A stretch of 52,042 nt of DNA from an uncultured Spirochaetota bacterium (lineage in GTDB: Bacteria; Spirochaetota; Spirochaetia; Treponematales; Rectinemataceae): contig CAIJMU010000178.1 of assembly GCA_903821875.1 (NCBI GenBank), positions 1-52,042 of the forward strand. The letters are read 5' to 3'. Below are positions 1 to 7,031 of this stretch, piece by piece. Position 1 is the stretch's first letter, and each line of letters opens with the position of its first letter. Below the pieces are notes generated by a model, which saw nothing but the letters and a program-made list of their open reading frames with translations, searched no databases and was not told the origin of the DNA. The translations under genes were made by a program, and so were the position numbers.

Positions 1-2
1 CG

Positions 3-149
3 GAATATGTCCGTCAGGAAGATGTCGCTGTACTCAGTGAGGAAACGGCCAATTTCAAGCTCTTCAAGAAGCTCATCGACAAATGGGTTGAACTCGAACT
101 CGCCGCATCAAAGCTTCGCATAAAGAGCGGACGGGAAAAAAATACCTAA
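3..149 (+). CDS. C-terminal end of an unknown protein (partial)
   Basis: An open frame enters from the left edge and stops at TAA 147-149, giving the last 48 residues of a protein. The tail is charged and probably helical, with Lys/Glu-rich stretches (for example FKLFKKLIDKWVELELA) and a basic end. I do not recognise a family and no start is inside the window. The next ORF (201-575) is in the same frame with only this one stop between them, so the two could once have been one gene. A real coding end is more likely than chance because the composition is protein-like, but no function can be given. Confidence 0.45.
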   Translation, partial: EYVRQEDVAVLSEETANFKLFKKLIDKWVELELAASKLRIKSGREKNT

Positions 150-200
150 AAGGGCTACAGAACTCGGTACTCTCAAGAACTATACTGTCCTGTTTTTTTT

Positions 201-575
201 ATGCTTGGAAATTCGTTTGGCTCGGAAGAAAATTACTCACGGCTCTTCGTGTATGATTGGGCTTCCAAAGCCCTAGTCAATAATGACTACGTGTCGCAAG
301 AACCAAAGGTTCTCATGGAAGTCTATCGGGTGGGTGACTATATAGCACTAATTGGTGCGATCAAGGGAGGAAGCTTCATTCTTATCGATTCAGAATATAG
401 GGAAATTTATAGATGCTCTGATTGTGTTTGGGCTCAGGTATCCAAGTTTGGCTTCACAGGTCACCTCATCAGACTCATAGACTACGCCGAGGAAGGAAAG
501 TACGACATCTTCGATGTAAGCCAGCTACCTGATGTTACTCGCCTGGTTTCCAAGGGAAAGATACCTGAGAACTAA
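201..575 (+). CDS. Hypothetical protein, AT-richer than surroundings
   Basis: A 124-residue ORF starting at ATG 201 after a run of eight T. There is no Shine-Dalgarno sequence before this ATG, and the frame is open back to the stop at 147, so the start is uncertain. The protein has alternating hydrophobic and charged segments (GDYIALIGAIKGGSFILID), two Cys (SDC near residue 73), no signal peptide and no membrane helix. I recognise no family. Codon and base composition are clearly less GC-rich than the genes from 1339 on, which suits an acquired or decaying region. A hairpin at 603-641 follows it. It may be an intact small gene or the tail of a broken longer one. Confidence 0.4.
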   Translation: MLGNSFGSEENYSRLFVYDWASKALVNNDYVSQEPKVLMEVYRVGDYIALIGAIKGGSFILIDSEYREIYRCSDCVWAQVSKFGFTGHLIRLIDYAEEGKYDIFDVSQLPDVTRLVSKGKIPEN

Positions 576-602
576 GGCAAATCTAGCGTTTCCATTTCTG
601 CT

Positions 603-641
603 CCCCAAGCTCACCGACGGCGAACTCCCGTCGGCTTGGGG
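603..641. terminator. Strong hairpin after the unknown ORF
   Basis: The arms are CCCCAAG (603-609) with CTTGGGG (635-641) and CCGACGG (614-620) with CCGTCGG (628-634), separated by a 7-nt loop and a 4-nt bulge on the 5' side. No T-tract follows on the plus strand, so it may be a factor-dependent terminator, an RNA-stabilising element, or part of a dispersed repeat. Confidence 0.4.
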
Positions 642-939
642 ACAAAAACATGTTTATGCCCTGGTTTCTTTTTGCAGAGCTCCGACAATGCGAGTTCTGT
701 CCGATGATAGCAAGCCTGCCCTTTGCGTTGGGCTGAAGGCCGCATCGCCTCGACAGAGATTCTATAATCGCCACGGCGCCCGTCAATTCGGCGGGGGATC
801 TGAATCGTTTTCTTCTGTGGTGCTCTCGTTTTTGTGTGGAGAAGTTTCCCGCCATGAGGATCCCCGTTCTGGAGACAGCGAAGTCGAAGCAGTAGATCCG
901 TCATGGGTGAGGAGATTATGCGCGAAAGGAACCCCGATT
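642..939. other. Stretch with no recognisable gene
   Basis: Open frames exist on both strands but none has a convincing start, composition or family resemblance. The region between 576 and 1338 looks decayed: the only family signal in it is the MazF-like segment that begins at 940. Confidence 0.4.
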
Positions 940-1206
940 ATGAAAACCGGTGACATTGTCATCGGCGTGCTGCCGCAATCAGATAAGGCCTTGAAGCTTC
1001 GGCCCATTCTTCTGCTTCGCGAATTGCCTGGATTTGGGGATTGGCTCGATCATGGCTACAAGAGCTATCGTGGCTCCTCTTCATTCTTTTCCGACTCATT
1101 TGCGTCAGAAAGAACGTCTATAAGGAAAAGTGCGAGGCATAGCGCAGGTGGGATAGTCCGGATTCGCCCAGGCAGAATGTGCGCTTTTGCCGTTCGTGTC
1201 ACCTGA
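940..1206 (+). pseudogene. Remnant of a MazF/PemK-family toxin gene
   Basis: From ATG 940 the first 37 residues read like the N-terminus of a PemK/MazF endoribonuclease toxin: MKTGDIVIGVLPQ followed by LKLRPILLLRELPGFGDWL. This matches the family's GDIV start and the RP(V/I)LLL strand. After about position 1050 the expected continuation (a CGIST-like strand and the IRLG core) is lost; the frame runs on as low-complexity Ser/Arg-rich sequence to TGA 1204-1206. The weak echo RIRPGRMCAF near residue 72 may be the displaced IRLG region. I see no intact antitoxin upstream. The simplest reading is a toxin gene broken by frameshifts; an unusual intact protein is less likely. Confidence 0.4.
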
Positions 1207-1338
1207 TAAAACACCTTTTCACCAGGCAAACCGCCAAGAAGCTGCCAGCAGCGCACTGTCTCCTAAGTTACTATTTTCCTTGACCAATTCCACTTTTCCA
1301 TGCTGTCACGCCCCATGGAGCATAGCTACAGTTTCTGT

Positions 1339-2511
1339 ATGCGTATCGACGTTGGAATCCTTGGCGCCACCGGCATGGTGGGCCAGCGTTACATCTCCCT
1401 CCTTGCGAACCACCCTTGGTATCGCGTGGCCTTTGTCGCAGCCTCCCCCGCCAGCGCAGGCAAGCGCTATGGTGACGCGGTGACGGGGCGATGGCGCATG
1501 CATGACACACTCTCCCCAGAGGTGGCCAATCTCGTCATCACTGACGCCGCCGACGTAGGAGCAGGCAGGGGTCGCTGCAGTCTCGTTTTTTCCTGCCTCG
1601 AAATGGGCAAGGACGAGGTGGCAGCCCTTGAACTCGCCTGGGCTGCGGCGGGGCATCCCGTAGTCAGCAATTCCTCAGCCCACCGCTGGACCGAGGATGT
1701 GCCGATGATCATTCCCGAGATCAACCACGCCCACGCCGCCCTCATCGAGACGCAGCGCCGGAATCGCGGTTTTGGCAGCGGACTCGTCGCGGTCAAGCCC
1801 AACTGCTCCCTGCAGAGCTGGATCACCCCGGTGGAAGCCCTTCGCGAGGCTGGCTTTCCGGTGAACCGTATCATGGTGACAACCTTCCAGGCCGCTTCCG
1901 GGGCCGGATTTCCCGGGGTCCCCTCCCTCGACCTTATCGACAACATCATCCCCCTCATCGGCGGCGAGGAAGAGAAGACCGAGCGTGAGCCGCTCCGGAT
2001 TCTCGGCCGCCTCCAGGGTGAGGGCATCAGCCTGGAAGCGAATCTTGTTATCTCTGCCAGCTGCAACAGGGTGCCAGTGACCGATGGGCATGGAGCCGCA
2101 GTGTCACTGGGCTTTTCCGGGCCCAAGCCATCCATCGAGGAGGCAAAGCGGATTTTCCGGAACTTCCGGGCCCTCCCCCAGGAAATGGGCCTCCCCTCTG
2201 CTCCGGCCCAGCCCATCGTCGTCCGCGAGGAAATCGACCGACCCCAGCCGGCCCGCGACCGTGATGCAGGAGGCGGCATGGCGGTATCCGTCGGGCGCAT
2301 CCGCGAATGCCCCCTCCTCGACCTGCGCTTTTTCGGAATGTCGCACAACACCATCCGCGGAGCTGCTGGCGGTGGTATCCTCACCGCAGAGCTCCTCACC
2401 CGGCTGGGCTACATCGCCGAGAGCGGAGCGACCTGGACCGCTGAACTCAGCCTCCCTGCCAGCGCCATTGCATCGATGGCCCGGGCCCGTGAACTCGTGG
2501 GCTGCTCCTGA
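1339..2511 (+). CDS. asd: Aspartate-semialdehyde dehydrogenase, archaeal/fungal type
   Basis: Reduces aspartyl phosphate to aspartate semialdehyde with NADPH, the shared step to lysine/DAP, threonine and methionine. The N-terminus has the Rossmann glycine motif (GILGATGMVGQRY, residues 6-18). The catalytic Cys is C156 in VAVKPNCSLQS, and a C-terminal GMSHNTIRGAAGG segment matches the class that lacks the long bacterial insertions. The start chosen is ATG 1339, directly before the conserved RIDVGILGATG; in-frame ATGs at 1300 and 1315 would add residues not expected in the family. Length (390 aa) is slightly above the usual 350-360. Cysteine synthase follows after 65 bp and MetA lies further on at 20746, so methionine/cysteine supply may be a shared theme, though not one operon. 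Confidence 0.93.
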   Translation: MRIDVGILGATGMVGQRYISLLANHPWYRVAFVAASPASAGKRYGDAVTGRWRMHDTLSPEVANLVITDAADVGAGRGRCSLVFSCLEMGKDEVAALELAWAAAGHPVVSNSSAHRWTEDVPMIIPEINHAHAALIETQRRNRGFGSGLVAVKPNCSLQSWITPVEALREAGFPVNRIMVTTFQAASGAGFPGVPSLDLIDNIIPLIGGEEEKTEREPLRILGRLQGEGISLEANLVISASCNRVPVTDGHGAAVSLGFSGPKPSIEEAKRIFRNFRALPQEMGLPSAPAQPIVVREEIDRPQPARDRDAGGGMAVSVGRIRECPLLDLRFFGMSHNTIRGAAGGGILTAELLTRLGYIAESGATWTAELSLPASAIASMARARELVGCS

Positions 2512-2576
2512 TTCAGGCAGGCGAGTGTACAATCTCGATCCAGGGTCCCTGATCACTACGCGCCCTGGAGGCATCC

Positions 2577-3509
2577 ATGAAGTACTCGGAGAGCGTCTGC
2601 GACCTTGTCGGTGATACACCGCTGGTCAAGCTGCGCTTTGGTTCGCCAACACACTCGGCCACCATCCTGGCCAAGCTCGAGGGCCGGAACGCCTTCGGTA
2701 GCGTCAAGGACCGCATCGCTTTAGCCATGATCGCCGACGCCGAGTCCCGCAGCCTCCTCAAGCGGGGCTCGGTTATCATCGAGCCCACGAGCGGGAACTC
2801 AGGCGTTGCGCTGGCGGGCGCAGCAGCGGCAAAGCGCTACCGACTCATCCTGACCATGCCCGATACCATGAGCGTCGAAAGGCGCAGGCTCCTTGAAGCT
2901 TACGGAGCCGAGCTCGTCCTCACTGAGGGATCTAGTGGCATGCAGGGGGCGATCGACAAGGCTCGGGCGATAGCTGCCGCCACGCCGGGATCCTTCATGC
3001 CCCTGCAGTTCGAAAATCCAGCCAACCCGGCAGCGCACAGAAGTGGCAGCGCAGAGGAGATCTGGCGCGACACCGACGGGACAGTCGATATCCTCGTGGC
3101 CGGCGTCGGCACGGGAGGCACTATCACCGGCATCGCCGGAGCCCTGAAGCCCAGGAAGCCCAGCCTTCTGGCGGTCGCCGTAGAGCCCGCGGGATCGGCC
3201 GTGCTTTCGGGGGGCCCTCCGGGACCGCACAGGATCCAGGGCATCGGAGCGGGTTTTGTGCCCGCTGTGTTCGACAAGAGCCTGATCGACGACATCGTCA
3301 GGGTGCGCGAAGAGGAGGCCGCCTCCACTGCCCGCGCCGTCGCCCGGGGTGAGGGTCTCCTGGTGGGCATTTCCGGCGGCGCAGCCCTCTGGGCAGCCCT
3401 CGAAGTCGCCCGCCGCCCCGCAAGCGCGGGCACGCTCATTGTGGTAATCCTCCCCGACAACGGCGAGCGCTACCTCTCGACCTGGCTCTTTGGGGAGAGG
3501 GAGGGCTGA
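2577..3509 (+). CDS. cysK: Cysteine synthase (O-acetylserine sulfhydrylase)
   Basis: PLP enzyme that makes cysteine from O-acetylserine and sulfide in the cytosol. The Schiff-base lysine is K44 in GSVKDR; the substrate loop TSGNSG is at 71-76; the phosphate-binding loop is [10 protein letters not shown] near 176-185. At 310 aa it has normal length for CysK/CysM, and a C-terminal [10 protein letters not shown] segment is typical. CysM, or a cystathionine beta-synthase-like enzyme without extra domains, cannot be excluded by eye. It starts at ATG 2577, 65 bp after asd, same strand, and the two are probably cotranscribed. Confidence 0.93.
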   Translation: MKYSESVCDLVGDTPLVKLRFGSPTHSATILAKLEGRNAFGSVKDRIALAMIADAESRSLLKRGSVIIEPTSGNSGVALAGAAAAKRYRLILTMPDTMSVERRRLLEAYGAELVLTEGSSGMQGAIDKARAIAAATPGSFMPLQFENPANPAAHRSGSAEEIWRDTDGTVDILVAGVGTGGTITGIAGALKPRKPSLLAVAVEPAGSAVLSGGPPGPHRIQGIGAGFVPAVFDKSLIDDIVRVREEEAASTARAVARGEGLLVGISGGAALWAALEVARRPASAGTLIVVILPDNGERYLSTWLFGEREG

Positions 3510-3543
3510 AAGAATCACCTTGGGTAGAAGGAAGAAGCTACCA

Positions 3544-3572
3544 TTGTTTCCCTGTATACAAGGACATAATGT
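3544..3572 (+). promoter_or_regulatory. Weak sigma70-like promoter before the DUF4143 ATPase
   Basis: TTGTTT (3544-3549), 17-bp spacer, TAATGT (3567-3572). This is the AT-richest intergenic stretch nearby. It also contains two small perfect palindromes, TGTATACA (3553-3560) and TAATATTA (3572-3579). Confidence 0.25.
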
Positions 3573-3586
3573 AATATTATTTCCTT

Positions 3587-4789
3587 ATGGACAGTGATAA
3601 AATCAAGCGCGCTATTCGTGATGGCCAGGAGCGACTTGCATCCAAGTCCGGGATCAGGCGAGAGCTCAGGATAGACCACGCCTTTCTCGAGGCCAGCGGC
3701 AAGGCTGTTGCCATCATCGGTCCCCGTCGCGCGGGGAAAACTTTCAGCTTATTCCAGGTCAGGGAAGAGCTTGCTCTGCCTCCAGAGCGCTGTGTCCTCC
3801 TCGATTTCTCCGACCTGAGCCTTCAGGCCTTCAAGGCCGAGGACTTCGAAAAGTTGGCAGTGGCTGCATCGGAACTCGATCCGAGGGCTGACAGCCTCTA
3901 CCTCCTCGATGAGATCCAGGAAGTCCCCGGTTTCGAAGCGGGTATCCGGCACCTGCAAAACAAGGGCCATCGTGTCTACGTAACCGGCTCCAATGCCTCG
4001 GTGTTTGCAGAGAACCTTGCGACTTCCCTGCGAGGAAAAATCCTGGGTTATACACTTTTCCCCCTCTCCTTTTCAGAGTTCCTTCGTTTCAAGGACGCGA
4101 ACTTCCGGGCGGACCCATCCTCGGAGGAGCGTGCGCTGCGACGGCGCCTCCTCGATGAATACCTGGTCTGGGGGGGCTTTCCCGAAGTCGTCCTTGCGGC
4201 GGGCAGCGAAACAAAACGCGCCATCCTCGACTCCTATAGAGATGTCATGGTGTTCCGCGACGTTGTCGAACGCCATGGTCTCCGTGATGCCGCGATGGTC
4301 GAGCGTGTGCTCGCGCGCCTGGTTGCATCCTTTACCAAGGAATACTCGGTCAACCGCTGGTTCAACGACTTCAAGAGTCAGGGACTCCGTGCCGGCAAAG
4401 ACGGCCTCTATGCCATCGTCCACCACCTCGAGGACGCCTACGTGATCCGTACCCTTACCAATGCTGCCAGCCCCGCAGGGACGAAAAAAGCCTACCTCAT
4501 CGACCCCGGCTACTACCGGAGCTTCCTCCAGCGCGACCGGGACTACGGCAAGCTCTGGGAGAACGCCCTCCTGGTCGGCCTCCTCCGCCAAGGCATCAAT
4601 CCTCAGTATTGGTCCGGTCCCGCGGGCGAGATTGATTTTGTTACACCGGACGCCTACATCCAGGCTACTTCGGAGCTTTCGGAGGGCAACCGGGAGCGGG
4701 AAACACGGCCCTTCGATGCAGTGGCGAAGCATCTCGGAGAACGCCAACGGCAGATCCTGACCCCGGACGAGCCACCACCCTGGCTGTAG
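3587..4789 (+). CDS. AAA-type ATPase with DUF4143 C-terminal domain
   Basis: A 400-residue protein of the widespread AAA_14/DUF4143 group. The P-loop is GPRRAGKT at residues 45-52, Walker B is LYLLDE ending at D108-E109, and a sensor-1-like VTGSNAS follows near 132. The second half (from about residue 200) has the DUF4143 pattern RDVVERHGLRD, an LxxSFTKEYSVN-like helix and a C-terminal restriction-endonuclease-like fold (VGLLRQG, YWSGPAGEIDFV). Cellular role is not established for this family; members are patchily distributed and often sit alone, as here. No good ribosome-binding site precedes ATG 3587, but the promoter-like AT-rich segment and conserved N-terminus support it. Some DUF4143 proteins are suspected accessory or defence-linked genes; nothing nearby supports that directly. 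Confidence 0.8.
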   Translation: MDSDKIKRAIRDGQERLASKSGIRRELRIDHAFLEASGKAVAIIGPRRAGKTFSLFQVREELALPPERCVLLDFSDLSLQAFKAEDFEKLAVAASELDPRADSLYLLDEIQEVPGFEAGIRHLQNKGHRVYVTGSNASVFAENLATSLRGKILGYTLFPLSFSEFLRFKDANFRADPSSEERALRRRLLDEYLVWGGFPEVVLAAGSETKRAILDSYRDVMVFRDVVERHGLRDAAMVERVLARLVASFTKEYSVNRWFNDFKSQGLRAGKDGLYAIVHHLEDAYVIRTLTNAASPAGTKKAYLIDPGYYRSFLQRDRDYGKLWENALLVGLLRQGINPQYWSGPAGEIDFVTPDAYIQATSELSEGNRERETRPFDAVAKHLGERQRQILTPDEPPPWL

Positions 4790-4801
4790 GCCCCCGCGCA
4801 C

Positions 4802-4828
4802 GCCGCCCCCGAAGCCAGGGGCAGCGGC
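4802..4828. terminator. GC-rich hairpin between ATPase and sigma factor genes
   Basis: GCCGC-CCCC (4802-4810) can pair with GGGG-ca-GCGGC (4818-4828) around a 7-nt loop. Only two T follow, so it is at best a weak intrinsic terminator separating the ATPase from the ECF sigma operon. Confidence 0.3.
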
Positions 4829-4865
4829 TTGGATAAGCTTCCGCCTATCGCGTACAGTGCCCTCG

Positions 4866-5447
4866 ATGGGTGCTGAAGTTACCGTTGAACAAGCCATAGA
4901 CCGGGTCCTCGCCGGCGATGCCGGCGCCTTTCGCCACATTGTCGCTGCCTACGAGGGTCGACTCCTCTCCTTTTGCCGGTCCAGGCTCGGGTCGGAGGAT
5001 GAGGCTCGCGACGCAGCCCAGGACGTCCTGGTCAGGGCCTGGTCAGCCCTTCCGGGTTTCCAGAGGGGCAAAAGCTTCTCGGCCTGGCTCTTTGCGATCG
5101 CGGCAAACAGGGTTCGCAGCGAGTTCCGCTTCCAGAGCTTTGCCCGGCGAAAGACCGAAGCCGCTGGCAAGGAACTGGCGGCCCTCCCTCCCGCTGACCC
5201 CGCAGAAGAGGTGGCCGACCGCCTTCGCTTCGAGGAGCTGCGCCAGGCTGTCGCCACACTCAAGGGCGAACTCCGCTCGACTGTCGAGCTGTTCTACTTC
5301 GGCGGCCTCTCCGTATCGGAAACCTCCACCGCCCTCGGAATCGGGGAGGAGGCCGTCAAGTCGCGGCTTTTCCGTGCGCGCAAACAGCTTCGGGAAATGC
5401 TCGAAAAGACGCAACCCAAGGGCCTCTCGAGGAGTAACCTATCATGA
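4866..5447 (+). CDS. ECF-family RNA polymerase sigma factor
   Basis: A 193-aa sigma-70 factor of the extracytoplasmic-function type, with only regions 2 and 4. Region 2 (residues about 10-80) has the DEARDAAQDVLVRAW and FSAWLFAIAANRVRSEFR signatures; region 4 (about 115-180) has LSVSETSTALGIGEEAVKSR, the helix-turn-helix for the -35 element. ATG 4866 was preferred; a GTG at 4857 is in frame three codons earlier and neither has a clear ribosome-binding site. The stop overlaps the ATG of the next gene (ATGA at 5444-5447), the translational coupling usual for sigma/anti-sigma pairs. It probably drives its own operon; no ECF promoter could be assigned by eye. Confidence 0.9.
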   Translation: MGAEVTVEQAIDRVLAGDAGAFRHIVAAYEGRLLSFCRSRLGSEDEARDAAQDVLVRAWSALPGFQRGKSFSAWLFAIAANRVRSEFRFQSFARRKTEAAGKELAALPPADPAEEVADRLRFEELRQAVATLKGELRSTVELFYFGGLSVSETSTALGIGEEAVKSRLFRARKQLREMLEKTQPKGLSRSNLS

Positions 5448-6094
5448 TGGATTGCGCTGGCACGGCATCGCTCGTCGATGCCTGGGAATCCGAAGGGGAG
5501 GTCGCTTCCTCCAGCTTCGAGACCTTCAGGGAACACCTGGCTTCCTGCGAAGACTGCTCCCGGCGTTTCGGGACCATCCTGCCCTTCATGGCACGGGACG
5601 CAGGGGCTGTAGAGTTCATCGGCGCCGAGCGGGTTTCCGCCACGGGCGGCGGGGTTTCCGCCACGGGCGACAGGGTTTCCGCGGATCAGGACCTGGCCTT
5701 CGCAGTGCTCTCTTCGCGCAGGGGTGGCGGTCGGGGGAGACTCCTCCGTGTGGTCTCTGCAGCAGCCATTCTTGTCGTCGGCCTTGGACTCGGCATCACA
5801 CTCGGCCGGAACAGCGGAAGCTCCAGCGACAGAGTGAGCGTGCAGTTCACCCTCGCCTATCCCGAAGCCACAGCCGTGTCCCTCGTCGGAGACTTCAATG
5901 GATGGAAGCCCGGCCAGGCGGTGATGACGCGATCCGCGGCTGACCAGCCCTGGGAAATCAAGATCACCCTCCCCCAGGGCCATATGTACAGCTACAATTT
6001 CCTTGTTGACGGCAAGTACTGGGTATCCGATCCCCAGGCCTCCGAGGCAGTAAACGACGGCTTCGGCGGGACAAACAGCCTGCTCAGGCTGTGA
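5444..6094 (+). CDS. Membrane anti-sigma factor with C-terminal glycogen-binding (CBM48-like) domain
   Basis: 216 aa. The cytosolic part carries a zinc-finger anti-sigma signature H31-x3-C35-x2-C38 (HLASCEDC), followed by a linker with a near-perfect heptad repeat (VSATGGG, VSATGDR, VSA). One transmembrane helix lies at about 99-120 (VSAAAILVVGLGLGITL). The exported part (about 128-216) is an immunoglobulin-like fold of the isoamylase-N/AMPK glycogen-binding class: VSLVGDFNGWKP, then YSYNFLVDGKYWVSDP. It overlaps the sigma gene by 4 bp. I infer that it holds the sigma factor at the membrane and that the outer domain senses a glucan or other polysaccharide, or a partner protein. The domains are visible in sequence; the ligand is not. 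Confidence 0.8.
   Translation: MMDCAGTASLVDAWESEGEVASSSFETFREHLASCEDCSRRFGTILPFMARDAGAVEFIGAERVSATGGGVSATGDRVSADQDLAFAVLSSRRGGGRGRLLRVVSAAAILVVGLGLGITLGRNSGSSSDRVSVQFTLAYPEATAVSLVGDFNGWKPGQAVMTRSAADQPWEIKITLPQGHMYSYNFLVDGKYWVSDPQASEAVNDGFGGTNSLLRL
5631..5684 (+). repeat. 21-bp tandem repeat in the anti-sigma linker
   Basis: Two full copies and a partial third of a 21-bp unit beginning GGGTTTCCGCCACGGGCG at 5631, 5652 and 5673. It is in frame and encodes a seven-residue unit starting VSATG. Copy number could vary by slippage without breaking the gene. Confidence 0.8.
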
Positions 6095-6104
6095 AGGTGC
6101 ACCT

Positions 6105-6989
6105 ATGATCACAGTACGCTGCGCGACGCTCCTGGCTGCCGCCCTCTCGGTCGCCCTCCCCGCTGGCCTTGCCGCCCAGGACGTGGAAGCCTGGTTCGCC
6201 CGCGCCCCCGAGGCCTCAGCCTACTCATCGGTGCGCCCAGGACTCCTCGCGCTCGCCACTGCAGCACGCTCGGAAATCCTCACCGACCACCCCCTCGCTA
6301 GCCGCCTCGCCGAGGGCGCGCGCAAGGGCGTGCCCGCTGACAGGCTCCTTTCCATCCTGACGGAAGAAGCCAAGGGACTGTCCCAGGCAGCGACCCTTCT
6401 CAGGGAGCGGGGGCTTCTCCCGAGCTCAGGCGAGGCTTCGGCCAAGCTCTTCTCGCAGCTCGACATCGCGCTCCGCTCGGGGTTTTCTGTCGAGGATTTC
6501 GGAGTGGCCCTCGATGGGGCCCTTTCGAGGAAGGGAAAGAAGGCAGAGGTACCTGGCCGCGCGGTGGCAGTCCTCTCCGCGCTCCTCGGAGTCAATTTCG
6601 AAGGCCAGTCGCGGCGCACCCTCATCGGGGCAATGGCTGCAGGTCCCATTGCTGACTCCAGGCTCTCCTCCGTCAAGAGCTCCTGGGCCAACCTTGTGTC
6701 GCGCAACGCGACTCCGGAGCAGATCCTGAGCAGCCTCATCGACTCCGTGGGACCCAGGCCCAAGGCCAAGGTGGCGGACAAGGACGGAGAAGCGAGCCCG
6801 ACCGAGGGAAAGGCATCAGCAGGTCAGGCTGCAGAGGGGCCGGTGGAGAATGGCAAGGTTCCGCCTGGTGAAAGGCCCCGGCCTGGGAAGCAGCCCGGCG
6901 GCATGCCCCCGCAGGGCATGCCCGCCGGAGGAATGCCAGGAATGCCAGGCAATGCCCCCCACCCTGGCAATGCCCCCGGACGCCCATAA
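6105..6989 (+). CDS. Secreted protein with Gly/Pro/Met-rich tail, third gene of the sigma operon
   Basis: 294 aa with a clear signal peptide (LLAAALSVALPAGLAAQ, cleavage after about residue 24). The body (about 25-215) is Ala/Leu/Ser-rich and probably helical, with two similar segments containing SRLAEGARKG and SRKGKKAEVPG. The tail (about 220-294) is low complexity, rich in Gly, Pro and Met (GGMPPQGMPAGGMPGMPG). I recognise no family. It starts 10 bp after the anti-sigma gene behind a good ribosome-binding site (AAGGTG, 6092-6097), so it is cotranscribed and may be the surface-side partner or main output of the pathway. Confidence 0.75.
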   Translation: MITVRCATLLAAALSVALPAGLAAQDVEAWFARAPEASAYSSVRPGLLALATAARSEILTDHPLASRLAEGARKGVPADRLLSILTEEAKGLSQAATLLRERGLLPSSGEASAKLFSQLDIALRSGFSVEDFGVALDGALSRKGKKAEVPGRAVAVLSALLGVNFEGQSRRTLIGAMAAGPIADSRLSSVKSSWANLVSRNATPEQILSSLIDSVGPRPKAKVADKDGEASPTEGKASAGQAAEGPVENGKVPPGERPRPGKQPGGMPPQGMPAGGMPGMPGNAPHPGNAPGRP

Positions 6990-7031
6990 AAGCCTTCCCT
7001 CCCGCGCTGTCCGCAGGCGAGGCCGAGCGCG

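Noticed and set aside
532-1206. A 224-aa open frame starting at 532
   Set aside because: Only the part from 940 resembles a family; the first 136 residues look like random translation and overlap the previous ORF and a strong hairpin.
3587-4789. Reading the DUF4143 ATPase as part of a defence island
   Set aside because: Neighbours are amino-acid biosynthesis and a sigma operon; no nuclease, methylase or other defence gene is adjacent.
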